Positions 25,629 to 34,153 are shown, counted from the stretch's first letter. The stretch is DNA of 64,000 nt from Cucumibacter marinus DSM 18995 (GCF_000429865.1 NZ_AUCR01000009.1:124001-188000), one strand, 5' to 3'. Translations and numbers: made by a program. Notes: a model not told the origin generated them from the letters alone.

Positions 25629-25664
25629 CGCAGGCGAGGTGAAGCAAATCCCGGGGGAAACGCC

Positions 25665-26423
25665 TTAGCTGGCATATCCGGCGGGAACGGAAAAAGTCTC
25701 GACCTCGGGTCGGGAAAACCAGTAGCCCTGAAACAGGCGGACCCCGGCATGCCGCAGGCTGTCGAACTCCGCCTCGGTTTCGATCCCTTCGGCAATCACC
25801 TCGATCTCCAACTGTCCTGCCATAGACATCAATCCGGCGATGATGGCCTGCTTCGGGGGCGAGTCGGCGATATCCCTGATCAGGGCCATGTCGATCTTGA
25901 TGATATCGGGCTGGAACTGTGCCAACAGGTTGAGTCCCGAATAACCCGCGCCGAAATCATCGATCGCGGTGACAAATCCGATCTTTTGATAGGCCGCAAT
26001 GATGCGCTTGAGATGGTTCGTATCAGCGATCTGCTCGTCCTCGGTGAATTCGAACATGATCCGGCGCGGATCGAACCCTACCTTGTAGGCAGCCTTGAGC
26101 GACGACTGTATGCAGGCCATCGGCTCATATACGGCATTGGGCAGGAAGTTGATCGAAACCCGCGCCTGACTGTCTGCAGGCAGTCTTTCGCCGGCCAGTT
26201 CGATGGCCTTCACGCGGCAAGCCTGATCGAAGGCATAGCGGTTGGCCTCGGTCACCTGTGACAGCACCGCGCCCGCACCTTCGCCATTGATGCCGCGCAC
26301 CAGCGCCTCGTAGGCCCAGACATTGCCTTCGGAAGCATCAACGATCGGCTGAAACGCCATCGTGAATTCGATGGGAAAGGGCTTTCCATCCCGGCAGCCC
26401 GCGCATTGAACCTTTTGCGCCAT
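25665..26423 (-). CDS. Stand-alone EAL domain protein (c-di-GMP phosphodiesterase candidate)
   Basis: The 252-residue protein consists of one EAL domain after a short N-terminus with a CAGC motif (Cys7, Cys10). Catalytic signatures are present: EAL (39-41), N in INFLPN, FEFTEDEQ, DDFGAGYSG, KIDMALIRD, and EGIE...QGYWFSRP. It should hydrolyse c-di-GMP to pGpG. The ATG at 26423 has GAGG 7 bases upstream; TTG (26459) and ATG (26435) alternatives have none. The paired cysteines could bind metal or sense redox, which is inference. Confidence 0.87.
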   Translation of the reverse strand: MAQKVQCAGCRDGKPFPIEFTMAFQPIVDASEGNVWAYEALVRGINGEGAGAVLSQVTEANRYAFDQACRVKAIELAGERLPADSQARVSINFLPNAVYEPMACIQSSLKAAYKVGFDPRRIMFEFTEDEQIADTNHLKRIIAAYQKIGFVTAIDDFGAGYSGLNLLAQFQPDIIKIDMALIRDIADSPPKQAIIAGLMSMAGQLEIEVIAEGIETEAEFDSLRHAGVRLFQGYWFSRPEVETFSVPAGYAS

Positions 26424-26494
26424 TTTCGACCTCATTTGTAAGGCCGACAGACTAGCCAAAGCCCGTTAACAAGCGCTGGACGGCGTGACGATTT

Positions 26495-27118
26495 CTAGCC
26501 CTTGGCCACGATATAGGCTGCAGCACCCGCCATCGCCGCTGCCGCACCGCGATTGAGGCCCTTGAGCGCCCTCGGATTGGTCAGGAAAGAACGGGCCTTT
26601 GACGCAAGCGCGACATAGGGCAGACCGACAATCGCCAGCACGATGACGGCGATCACCGCCAATTCGGCGAACTCCACCAAGCCGACAGCGTTGAGATCGA
26701 CCACCGTCGGCAACAGCGCCATGTAGAAGATAATCGCCTTGGGATTGCCGAGCGTGATGAAGTAGCCGGACAAGAAGCTCGGCCAGAACCGGCTGCCGGA
26801 CTGATTGTCGATCTTGGCCGGATCGATCCCCGCATGCCAGAAATGCCAGGCCAGCCAGACCAGATAGGCGGCCCCTGCAAGCTTGATCACCAGGAACACG
26901 CCCGAAAACGTCTTCGCCACGACAGCCAGGCCGAGTACGGCAAGCGTCAAAAACGTGATGTCACCGAACATGAGGCCAATGAGAAAGAACCCGGCCGGTC
27001 GGAAACCGGAGCCCAATGCCTTGCCCACAAGCGCGGCAATCCCCGGACCGGGGATGGCGGCCGCAATACCGAGCGCGATGGCAAAGGGAAGATAGGCGGT
27101 CAGTGACATGATCGACAT
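26495..27118 (-). CDS. LysE family amino-acid exporter
   Basis: The 207-residue integral membrane protein has about six helices and the LysE/RhtB opening PFAIALGIAAAIPGPGIAALVGKALGSGFR, with the family's PGP motif. These carriers export amino acids or homoserine lactones; the substrate cannot be told. A second LysE-type gene is at 51989-52594. An ATG nine bases further in is an alternative start. Confidence 0.87.
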   Translation of the reverse strand: MSIMSLTAYLPFAIALGIAAAIPGPGIAALVGKALGSGFRPAGFFLIGLMFGDITFLTLAVLGLAVVAKTFSGVFLVIKLAGAAYLVWLAWHFWHAGIDPAKIDNQSGSRFWPSFLSGYFITLGNPKAIIFYMALLPTVVDLNAVGLVEFAELAVIAVIVLAIVGLPYVALASKARSFLTNPRALKGLNRGAAAAMAGAAAYIVAKG

Positions 27119-27180
27119 CCGGATGGGGGTGCGCCAGGAAGTCTGGCTCCCTTTTCCGCTACTCTCTTTTCACAACATGG

Positions 27181-28398
27181 TCAAACCCAGCCGAGCGCCG
27201 TAATCGCAGCACCGCCCGTAGCGCCCAGGATAACCACAAGCCAGGGTGCCAACTTCCACCACCGCAAGAGCGCGAACAGGGCCACGGCCAACGCCAGATG
27301 TGCCCCAACCTGCACGCCGGCTGTGAAGACCGGCGAATAGAATGCCGCGCCCAGAACGCCGACCACGGCGGCATTGACACCGGCCAGTGCCTGCCGCGCC
27401 CGAGTGACCTTTCTCAATCGCGCCCAGAACGGCAGCAGTCCGACCACAAGGAAGGCTGAAGGCAGAAAGACCGCGACAAGGCACAGCGCCGCGCCCAACA
27501 CCCCCGAAGGTGCCGGCCCGGTAACCGCGCCGAGATAGGCCGCGAAGCTGAAGAGCGGTCCCGGCACGGCCTGTGCCGCACCATAGCCGGCGAGGAAGGC
27601 ATCGGGCGTCACCCAGCCGGACCCGACCACCTCGGCCTGCAGCAGCGGCAGCACCACATGCCCGCCCCCGAACACGAGCGCCCCGGCGCGATAAAAGGAA
27701 TCGAAATAGGTTACGGCCTGGTCGCTGGTCGCAAGGGCCAGCAGCGGCAGGCCGCCGAGCAGCACGAAGAAACCCGCAAGGCCGATCACCCCTGCCCGGC
27801 GAGAGACGGGAACGGCAAATTCGGCATCGCTGTCACCGGCCTGCGCCTTAAGCCAGACCAGCCCGGCAACGGCGCCGATCAAGATCACACCAAGCTGGGT
27901 GACCGGCGTCGGCCAGATCAGCAGCACCATCGCAGCGATCGCGGCAATCGAGGCCCGTTCCCGGTCGGGCGCCAGGCTGCGCGCCATGTCCCAGAGCGCA
28001 TTGGCGACCACCGCAACCGCGGCCAGCTTGAGCCCCGTCAACCAGCCGCCTGAACTGATATCGCCAAAGGCGACAACGCCGAGCCCGAACCCCGCCAGTA
28101 CGATGGCAGACGGCAGCGTGAAGCCAAGCCAGGCCGCCAGCGCCCCGGCATAGCCGCCGCGCATCAGCCCCAGCCCCATGCCAACCTGGCTCGAGGCCGG
28201 ACCCGGCATGAACTGGCAAAGCGCGACGAGATCGGCATAGGCCGCGTCACTGAGCCAGCGGCGGCGCTCGACAAAGGCGGTGCGGAAATACCCCAGATGG
28301 GCGACCGGCCCGCCGAAGCTCGTCAGCCCCAGGACGAAGAATGCTTTGAGGATCTCGGTGAACGAGCCTTTGGCAGCGCTATCGGTATTCTCGCTCAT
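27181..28398 (-). CDS. chrA: Chromate transporter ChrA (two-domain CHR family)
   Basis: The 405-residue membrane protein consists of two homologous CHR halves. The first half has FFVLGLTSFGGPVAHLGYFRTAFVERRRWLSDAAYADLVALCQFMPGPASSQVG; the second has FGGGHVVLPLLQAEVVGSGWVTPDAFLAGYGAAQAVPGPLFSFAAYLGA. CHR proteins expel chromate with proton or sulfate exchange; some members may carry other anions. The start at 28398 has AGGGG upstream; a longer TTG start at 28434 is less likely. No chrB regulator is adjacent. Confidence 0.92.
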   Translation of the reverse strand: MSENTDSAAKGSFTEILKAFFVLGLTSFGGPVAHLGYFRTAFVERRRWLSDAAYADLVALCQFMPGPASSQVGMGLGLMRGGYAGALAAWLGFTLPSAIVLAGFGLGVVAFGDISSGGWLTGLKLAAVAVVANALWDMARSLAPDRERASIAAIAAMVLLIWPTPVTQLGVILIGAVAGLVWLKAQAGDSDAEFAVPVSRRAGVIGLAGFFVLLGGLPLLALATSDQAVTYFDSFYRAGALVFGGGHVVLPLLQAEVVGSGWVTPDAFLAGYGAAQAVPGPLFSFAAYLGAVTGPAPSGVLGAALCLVAVFLPSAFLVVGLLPFWARLRKVTRARQALAGVNAAVVGVLGAAFYSPVFTAGVQVGAHLALAVALFALLRWWKLAPWLVVILGATGGAAITALGWV

Positions 28399-28499
28399 AT
28401 CACCCCTGTCGGATCGCCGGCACTGTTCCGGCAAAACGTAACAACTTCATGACACTATCCGCGCTTGACCCCCGTGGGGACCGGGCGTAGACCCACCCG

Positions 28500-29705
28500 A
28501 TGAAAACGCCCGCACCGATGAGCGAACGACTGCGCTCGCCTTTTGCCCTCTTGTTGCTGATGTCGATCGCCCTGCAGCTTGGTTTTGCGGCATGGACGGG
28601 TGTTGTCTACAATTTCGCCGAAGCCGAGGGCGGGCTCAACGGCGCCGATATCGGTCTGCAGCAGACCATTCGGGAAATCCCCGGTTTCCTGTCCTTCGCG
28701 GCGGTCTTCTTTCTCCTCGTTTTCCGCGAACAGACCTTTGCGCTGGTTTCACTGGCCCTGCTCGGTCTCGGCGTCGCGATTACCGGCTACTTCCCCAGCC
28801 TTACCGGCCTGTTGATCACCACCTTCATCATGTCGCTGGGTTTCCATTACTACGAGACCGTCAACCAGTCCCTGCAGATGCAGTGGCTGCCCAAGGAAAC
28901 CGCACCGCGCCAGCTTGGCGTATTGCTTGCCGCCAGTTCGGTCGGGCAACTCGTTGTGTTCGTGCTGATCATCCTCCTGTGGGAATGGATGAACTGGTCC
29001 TATCGCGACCTGTTCCTGTTCTTCGGCGTGGTGACGCTGGTGCTCGTCGCGTTCATGGCTGTCTGGTTCCCCCGTTTCCCCGACGGGGTTCTCCAGCACA
29101 AGAAGCTGATCCTGCGAAAGCGCTACTGGCTATACTATCTCCTCACCTTTTTCTCCGGCGCCCGACGCCAGATCTTCGTCGTTTTCGCCGCCTGGATGAT
29201 GATCGAGCGCTTCGGCTATGAAGTGCATCAGGTCTCGATCCTGTTCCTCATCAATGTCGGCTTCAACATGCTGTTCGCCCCGTATATCGGCGGGCTGATC
29301 GGCCGGTTCGGGGAACGCGCCGCGCTGAGCTTTGAGTATATCGGGCTGATCCTCGTCTTCGTCGCCTATGCCTTTGTCTGGGATCCGGTATTCGGCGCCG
29401 CGCTCTATGTCATCGACCATTTCTTTTTCGCGCTGGCCATCGCCATGAAGACCTATTTCCAGAAGATCGCCGACCCGGCGGACTTCGCGCCGACCTCCTC
29501 TGTGGCGTTCACCATCAACCACATCGCAGCCGTCATTATCCCGGTCACCTTCGGGCTTCTCTGGCTGGCCAGCCCCGCTGCCGTGTTTCTCGCCGGCGCG
29601 GCCATGGCTGCCTGCTCTCTGGCCGCCGCCCAGCTCATCCCCCGCCTCCCCGCGCCGGGCAACGAAACCACGCTCTCCGCCCGGGTCGCCAAGCCGGCGG
29701 AGTAA
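28500..29705 (+). CDS. MFS transporter
   Basis: The 401-residue protein has about 12 predicted membrane helices. It includes charged loops such as FREQT and LQHKKLILRKRYW and an aromatic-rich helix 4 region (GFHYYETVNQSLQMQWLPKE). It belongs to the major facilitator superfamily; I cannot name a substrate. It diverges from chrA across a 101-bp gap and is followed by the repeat-rich gene-free patch. Confidence 0.85.
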   Translation: MKTPAPMSERLRSPFALLLLMSIALQLGFAAWTGVVYNFAEAEGGLNGADIGLQQTIREIPGFLSFAAVFFLLVFREQTFALVSLALLGLGVAITGYFPSLTGLLITTFIMSLGFHYYETVNQSLQMQWLPKETAPRQLGVLLAASSVGQLVVFVLIILLWEWMNWSYRDLFLFFGVVTLVLVAFMAVWFPRFPDGVLQHKKLILRKRYWLYYLLTFFSGARRQIFVVFAAWMMIERFGYEVHQVSILFLINVGFNMLFAPYIGGLIGRFGERAALSFEYIGLILVFVAYAFVWDPVFGAALYVIDHFFFALAIAMKTYFQKIADPADFAPTSSVAFTINHIAAVIIPVTFGLLWLASPAAVFLAGAAMAACSLAAAQLIPRLPAPGNETTLSARVAKPAE

Positions 29706-29917
29706 GGGCATCCGGGGACAGGGCGGCTGGCTGAGCGTGGCATTGCACTGGCTCCAATTCCCGACCTCATCCTGAGGCGGGAGCGCCACCGGCCCGACCC
29801 TCGAAGGGTGAGACGGAAACGCGATCGCTCAATTGGGGCGATGGCCCGTCGAACGCGCGTAGAGCTATGCTCGAAGGGCTGGAGGGCCACTGGGTTTGTC
29901 CATTCGCTGGCCATCCA

Positions 29918-29964
29918 CCCTCGCCCTTCGAGGCTCGGCTACGCCTCGCACCTCAGGGTGAGGG
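29918..29964. repeat. Imperfect extragenic palindrome
   Basis: The left arm CCCTCGCCCTTCGAGG faces the right arm CCTCAGGGTGAGGG around a GC-rich centre, which itself contains a smaller GAGGC/GCCTC pairing. Confidence 0.6.
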
Positions 29965-30031
29965 CTTGGTTTTAGGGCACCCCGACAGGCCCGGCAGACT
30001 TGTGTCTCCAAGGTTCGAACAGGTAGAGCGG

Positions 30032-30093
30032 GAGTGGGACGCGGAACGTCTCATCCGTAAACGAATAGAAGCGAGGCGCACCGCGTCCCACTC
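30032..30093. repeat. 13-bp inverted repeat with 36-nt loop
   Basis: GAGTGGGACGCGG (30032-30044) and CCGCGTCCCACTC (30081-30093) are perfect complements. The loop holds ATCCGTAAACGAATAG. This could be an RNA hairpin or part of a mobile repeat. Confidence 0.6.
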
Positions 30094-30201
30094 ACCCGGG
30101 GTTTTGGGCTTGGACTGCGGCAACGGGCTGGGGTCAATCCCCGCCATGTTTCCACGGTACGCCGCCGCCTTGACGGCAGCCGGCTCCGGCGTTCAACGCT
30201 T

Positions 30202-30224
30202 CCAAAGGTCCACTGGACCTTTGG
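30202..30224. repeat. Perfect palindrome CCAAAGGTCC-act-GGACCTTTGG
   Basis: There are ten-base perfect arms with a 3-nt centre. A second small palindrome (TCAGGC-tgc-GCCTGA) follows at once. Both belong to the repeat patch between the MFS gene and the AstE-like gene. Confidence 0.6.
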
Positions 30225-30397
30225 ATCAGGCTGCGCCTGACCGCGCCTCACTTTGGCCTCCGCTGGAGCGACCTCCATCGGACCCGGACCCAGACCTGCC
30301 TGACCGTTCGTCGCGACCACGCTCAATCGCAAGCTGGTCAGGGGAGGATAATCGGGTGCGAGAGGGCGGGGATAAGTTCGATCCGGCCCGAAAGGCA

Positions 30398-30420
30398 AAA
30401 TCAGTCCGGTGGACTGATTT
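30398..30420. repeat. Perfect palindrome AAATCAGTCC-ggt-GGACTGATTT
   Basis: Ten-base perfect arms surround a 3-nt centre, with the same design as the element at 30202-30224 but a different sequence. It might also act as a terminator for either strand, though no gene ends nearby. Confidence 0.6.
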
Positions 30421-30476
30421 GAGGTGAGAAGGCCATGAGAGCTACGCTCGAATGGCGGAAACACCACCCCCACCCA

Positions 30477-30581
30477 TCCTCCCCCGTCAAGGGGGAGGTG
30501 ACATTGGGGCCAGCTCATTGTTCCTTCAACTCCATCCGTGAAGTGGGCACAGCCCAGACCCTCCCCCAACGCGGGGAGGGT
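30477..30581. repeat. Two GC-rich hairpin repeats
   Basis: CCTCCCCC-gtcaa-GGGGGAGG (30477-30497) and ACCCTCCCC-caacgc-GGGGAGGGT (30558-30581) are tight hairpins of the kind often repeated between genes in GC-rich alphaproteobacteria. Neither has a T tract. Confidence 0.6.
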
Positions 30582-30749
30582 GGACCGGCATAGCCGGGCC
30601 GGGTGGGGGGCATACGCCAACCACGCCCACGCCCTTCGTGGTTCGACAAGCTCACCATGAGGGCTCGGGATGACGGTGGAGGGGTTGGCAACGGGGTGGC
30701 CAAACAAACCGCGTCGGTGCCACCAAGCCCTGCCCGCGCCACCACACGT

Positions 30750-31790
30750 CTAGATGATTTCGTCCTCGTCATAGAGCGGGTCGGCGGCAAGTTCCTTTTC
30801 GATCCGCTCCATATGGTCGGCCATGTCGAGTTTCTGGACCTGAGCGATATGGAACAGACCATCGCCCTGGTTGACGACAGGCAACCGCGTGCGCCCGATG
30901 ATCAAGCCGCCATATTTCGCCACCACTTCGAATTCGGTTTCACCGAAAGGGTCGGAAACCATGCCGATCACGTCACCTTCTGCAACGCTGTCGCCGCACG
31001 CCTTGTACATCCGCAGAATGCCGCCCTCGGGCGCCCGCACCCAGTAGGAATTCCGTGAAAGGGACGGAAGCATCTTGGATTGGCGCACCGCGCTTGCCGG
31101 CACCATGCCGAGGGCACGCATGACCCGCAAAACACCGGAAACCCCGACCCGAATGGCGACTTCGTCGAAGCGGAGCCCCTCGCCTGCCTCGTAGAGGAGA
31201 ACCTTTGTGCCGACTTCGAGGGCCGACTGGCGCATCGACCCCTCCCGCAGCGGCGCCTTGAGAATGACCGGCGCCCCGAATGACTTGGCCAGTTCGAACA
31301 ACTGGCCATTGTCTTCGGTAATGCGGATCTGGGGCAGGTTTTCCCGGTGTACCGCCGCCGAATGAAGATCGATCCCCACATCGGCGCGCGCCACGATTTC
31401 GCGCATGAAGGTTTCCGCGAGTTGCGCGGCCAAAGACCCCGAGGAACTGCCGGGAAAGGCGCGATTGAGGTCGCGCCGGTCCGGCAGGTAACGCGAATGG
31501 CTCAAAAAGCCATAGGCGTTGACGATCGGCACGGCAATCAGCGTGCCGCGTACCCTGTTCATCACCGGCGCGCTCAACAGCCGCCGGATGATCTCCACCC
31601 CGATGATCTCGTCGCCATGCACAGCCGCTGACACGAACATCACCGGCCCGGGCTTCTGCCCATGGATCACATGCGCGGACATGTGCATGGGCAAATGGTT
31701 CGACATGAAGCCGATCTGGATATTCACCGTCTGCCGGCCGCCGGGGCGGACCGACACATTGCCGACACGGAACGGCTTCGCCTTGTCCAT
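30750..31790 (-). CDS. Succinylglutamate desuccinylase/aspartoacylase family protein (M14-like)
   Basis: The 346-residue zinc-dependent amidohydrolase fold has the metal motif HGDE (SAAVHGDEIIGVEI, about 54-67) and the third ligand in GIDLHSAA. A barrel-like C-terminal domain carries APEGGILRMYKACGDSVAEGDVIG. Family members cleave N-acyl amino acids or C-terminal residues. It starts directly after the rimK stop (TGAATG, no gap), and a retropepsin-like gene precedes rimK. The three together suggest a system that adds and removes Glu residues on proteins or small molecules; the substrate is unknown. Confidence 0.85.
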   Translation of the reverse strand: MDKAKPFRVGNVSVRPGGRQTVNIQIGFMSNHLPMHMSAHVIHGQKPGPVMFVSAAVHGDEIIGVEIIRRLLSAPVMNRVRGTLIAVPIVNAYGFLSHSRYLPDRRDLNRAFPGSSSGSLAAQLAETFMREIVARADVGIDLHSAAVHRENLPQIRITEDNGQLFELAKSFGAPVILKAPLREGSMRQSALEVGTKVLLYEAGEGLRFDEVAIRVGVSGVLRVMRALGMVPASAVRQSKMLPSLSRNSYWVRAPEGGILRMYKACGDSVAEGDVIGMVSDPFGETEFEVVAKYGGLIIGRTRLPVVNQGDGLFHIAQVQKLDMADHMERIEKELAADPLYDEDEII

Positions 31791-32696
31791 TCAGCCGCGC
31801 CCCTTGGTGCGGGTCTTGCCCGGCTTGTAGGTGCGTTCGAGATGCTCGATGATCTTGCCGGCCACGTCGAGCCCGGTGGCATTCTCCATGCCTTCGAGCC
31901 CCGGTGAGGAGTTGACCTCCATTACCACCGGACCGTCCTTGGCGCGCAGCATGTCGACACCGCAGACATTGAGCCCGAGCGATTTGGCGGCCTTGACCGC
32001 GGTCGCGCGCTCCTGCGGGGTGATCTTGACCGCCGCTGCCGTTCCGCCCCGGTGCAAATTGGAGCGGAAATCCCCTTCTGCACCGGTGCGCTTCATCGAG
32101 GCGATAACCTTGCCCCCGATGACGAAGGCGCGGATATCGCTGCCCCCGGCCTCCTTGATGAACTCCTGCACCAGGATATCGACATTGGCACCGCGGAACG
32201 CCTCGACGACCGATTTGGCCGATCTCTTGGTGTCCGCGAGCACGACACCGATCCCCTGGGTCCCTTCAAGCAGCTTTATGACGACCGGCGCATCACCGGC
32301 GATCTGCAGTACTTCCTCGGTCACCTTCGGATCGCGGGCAAAAGCAGTCACCGGCAGGCCGACCCCGTCACGGGCCAGCAACTGCATCGAGCGCAACTTG
32401 TCGCGCGAGCGGCCGATCGCCACCGATTCATTGAGCGGATAGACGCCCATCATCTCGAACTGGCGCAGAACCGCGAGCCCGTAAAAGGTAATGGACGAGC
32501 CGATACGCGGAATGACAGCATCGAACCCGGTAAGCTTCTGACCGTTGTAATGCACCTCCGGTCGTCGCGAGGTGATGTTCATGTAACATCGCAGCGTGTT
32601 TATGATCTGGATCTCGTGGCCGCGTTGTTCCGCGGCCTCCACCAGCCTCTTGTGCGAGTAAAGGTCCGGGTTGCGCGCCAGCATGGCGATCTTCAT
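31791..32696 (-). CDS. rimK: RimK-type ATP-grasp ligase
   Basis: The 301-residue ATP-grasp ligase is of normal RimK length. The N-terminal domain is [32 protein letters not shown]-grasp elements include [35 protein letters not shown], and the metal-binding end [19 protein letters not shown]. RimK adds glutamates to ribosomal protein S6 in Escherichia coli and makes poly-Glu chains. Its translation is linked to the AstE-like gene, and a retropepsin-like gene precedes it by 12 bp. Confidence 0.92.
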   Translation of the reverse strand: MKIAMLARNPDLYSHKRLVEAAEQRGHEIQIINTLRCYMNITSRRPEVHYNGQKLTGFDAVIPRIGSSITFYGLAVLRQFEMMGVYPLNESVAIGRSRDKLRSMQLLARDGVGLPVTAFARDPKVTEEVLQIAGDAPVVIKLLEGTQGIGVVLADTKRSAKSVVEAFRGANVDILVQEFIKEAGGSDIRAFVIGGKVIASMKRTGAEGDFRSNLHRGGTAAAVKITPQERATAVKAAKSLGLNVCGVDMLRAKDGPVVMEVNSSPGLEGMENATGLDVAGKIIEHLERTYKPGKTRTKGRG

Positions 32697-32708
32697 ATCG
32701 GGCCTCGT

Positions 32709-33191
32709 TTATTTGGGCATTGTCGGGTGAACCGGCTGAGGGCCCACCGGCTCCCCTGCAAGGAACGAGTGGCCCGGGTCCACGGTGATGCCGCGCCGCA
32801 CGATGGCGGTACGACCGAGTATCAGATCGAATCCCATATTCGAGCGGTCTGCAAGTGACACTTCGATGAGCCAGCGCCGCTCCCCCATCACCAGACGGGT
32901 CGCAATGATGTACCGGTTCTCGGGTTTTCCACTTGTGTTCTTGATCGCGCGCACGCCCACAAGCCGCGCTGAGCACTGGATTCGGCGCTTCTCTGCCTTG
33001 AGCGGAACTTCGAAATGGATGATCTGCGGATCGTCCGCATCGATGCGCATTTTCTCGGCGTGCAGGGCCGAAGTCCGCGCGCCGGTATCGATCTTGGCCT
33101 TGATCCGGTCGATACCGATCCGGGGCAAACCCACCATTTCCCGCCAGCCAATTTGCTGGCTCGACCTTGTTGGCGCTGCCTTGGGGCTCAC
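32709..33191 (-). CDS. RimB-like retropepsin-fold protein (annotated elsewhere as ATP-dependent zinc protease)
   Basis: The 160-residue protein of the PF05618/COG4067 family has a DTGA motif (AKIDTGARTSALHA, Asp35 in this numbering) and a downstream LGRTAIVRRGITVDPGHSFL segment. The DTGA motif is that of a half-pepsin (retropepsin-like) aspartic protease, so the old zinc-protease name is probably wrong. I chose the GTG at 33191, with AAGG upstream; GTG 33209 would add six residues. It is first in the rimK operon. RimB modulates RimK activity in Pseudomonas. Confidence 0.85.
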   Translation of the reverse strand: MSPKAAPTRSSQQIGWREMVGLPRIGIDRIKAKIDTGARTSALHAEKMRIDADDPQIIHFEVPLKAEKRRIQCSARLVGVRAIKNTSGKPENRYIIATRLVMGERRWLIEVSLADRSNMGFDLILGRTAIVRRGITVDPGHSFLAGEPVGPQPVHPTMPK

Positions 33192-33287
33192 ACGATCACC
33201 TTGAATCACCGTTGGTTTCGGCGATCATCGGGCAAAGCGCGGTCCCATGCAATCACAGCCCCATGCAATCAGTTGCGTGCAACCCGG

Positions 33288-33680
33288 TCAGCCGCCATTG
33301 GCGAGCATGGCCTTCATCGGTTCCCAATACATTTGCGACCAGCCCCCTTCGAGCATTTCAGTCGCTTCAGCCGGATGCCCGGCCTGGTCGAAGGCGATTT
33401 TGGTGCCCTCTCCGCCATCGCTGAGCTCGAACCGCACAATCGAATACACACCCGGCGGCCAGGCCGCAGAGCGCCAGGCCTGCACCACACGGGTGCCGGG
33501 CACCAGTTCGACATTGCGCGCCTCGATATCGCCGCCGAACAGGGACACGGCCCCGCCTTCGTCCGGCGAGATATCCGCGGCACGACCGCCGGTCATTTCG
33601 GCGAACTTGTCCGAACTCATGAGAATATCGAAAACCGCCCGCGGCGCCGCGGGAATGGTCACGTCCTGATGAATGCTCAC
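33288..33680 (-). CDS. SRPBCC/AHSA1-like protein
   Basis: The 130-residue START/Bet v1-like fold protein has the family opening VTIPAAPRAVFDILMSSDKFAEMTG and closing GGWSQMYWEPMKAML. It probably binds a small hydrophobic ligand; the function is unknown. The GTG start has AGGAGA 5 bases upstream. It diverges from an ArsR regulator gene across an 101-bp gap with two TCAAC-N6-GTTGA operators, one within 20-40 bp of this start, so it is probably repressed by that regulator. Confidence 0.83.
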   Translation of the reverse strand: MSIHQDVTIPAAPRAVFDILMSSDKFAEMTGGRAADISPDEGGAVSLFGGDIEARNVELVPGTRVVQAWRSAAWPPGVYSIVRFELSDGGEGTKIAFDQAGHPAEATEMLEGGWSQMYWEPMKAMLANGG

Positions 33681-33698
33681 ACGTCTCTCCTGTCAATG

Positions 33699-33716
33699 TT
33701 CAACTGAATGGTTGAA
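33699..33716. promoter_or_regulatory. Candidate ArsR operator 1 (TTCAAC-N6-GTTGAA)
   Basis: TTCAACTGAATGGTTGAA has perfect 6-bp arms around 6 bases. It lies just upstream of the leftward SRPBCC gene. A second copy is at 33749-33764 with the same arm spacing. Confidence 0.6.
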
Positions 33717-33748
33717 TGTTGACACCCAAACAACGCGCAGGCTAATTG

Positions 33749-33764
33749 TCAACCATATAGTTGA
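33749..33764. promoter_or_regulatory. Candidate ArsR operator 2 (TCAAC-N6-GTTGA)
   Basis: TCAACCATATAGTTGA has 5-bp perfect arms around 6 bases. It lies immediately upstream of the ArsR-type gene and fits autoregulation. A TTG at 33761 would start translation inside this palindrome, an argument for the GTG at 33782. Confidence 0.6.
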
Positions 33765-33781
33765 ATGTTAAGCCGAAGACC

Positions 33782-34123
33782 GTGACCACGACCACCACCA
33801 ACCGCGACGACCAGCTCGATCTCATCTTTCACGCGCTGGCCAACCGCACCCGCCGCGCCCTGCTGGCTCTTTTGGCCAAGGGCCCGTCGCGGGTGACCGA
33901 TCTCGCCGAACCCTTCGGGGTCTCCCTCAACGCCATTTCCAAGCACCTTGCGGTCCTCGAAAAGGCCGGGCTGGTCAGCCGCCGGATCGATGGGCGGGTG
34001 CACCATTGCGCACTCGTTGCCGATCCCATGGCCAGCGCCGGCGAATGGATCGCGGCGTATGAACGGTTCTGGTCCGCACGGCTCGACAGCTTTGTCGACT
34101 ATGTCGAAAACGAAATGGACTGA
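33782..34123 (+). CDS. ArsR-family transcriptional regulator
   Basis: The 113-residue winged-helix protein has FHALANRTRRALLALLAKGPSRVTDLAEPFGVSLNAISKHLAVLEKAGLVSRRIDGRVHHCALV, the ArsR HTH core. The metal-binding ELCVC-type cysteines are absent, and only one Cys is present, so it is likely a ligand- or protein-controlled repressor of the SRPBCC-linked group. The start is GTG 33782; TTG 33761 is possible. It is followed 30 bp later by a second SRPBCC gene, and together with the divergent one forms a regulator-plus-two-effectors set. Confidence 0.87.
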   Translation: MTTTTTNRDDQLDLIFHALANRTRRALLALLAKGPSRVTDLAEPFGVSLNAISKHLAVLEKAGLVSRRIDGRVHHCALVADPMASAGEWIAAYERFWSARLDSFVDYVENEMD

Positions 34124-34153
34124 ACCACTTCCCGCCAAAACCGGAATCTCTTG

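Larger units (their letters stand above)
29706..30749. repeat. Gene-free 1-kb patch of palindromic interspersed repeats
   Basis: No convincing gene lies here. The open frames that cross it translate to Arg/Ser/Pro-rich shadows. Instead there are at least seven imperfect or perfect palindromes: 29918-29964, 30032-30093, 30202-30224, 30398-30420, 30477-30497, 30558-30581 and 30632-30663. Several have the look of repetitive extragenic elements common in alphaproteobacteria, for example the CCTC...GAGG type and the GGTTCGACAAGCTCACCAT type. The clustering of different repeat families in one gap suggests a tolerant insertion point. Confidence 0.75.

Noticed and set aside
30010-30040. Possible tRNA or tRNA fragment (GGTTCGAAC, like a T-loop)
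   Set aside because: No acceptor, D or anticodon arms can be built around it. It is part of the repeat patch.
29867-30427. A 186-codon frame (and an opposite 218-codon frame) in the repeat patch
   Set aside because: Both run through palindromes and have Arg/Ser/Pro-rich composition with no ribosome site. They are better explained as repeat DNA.
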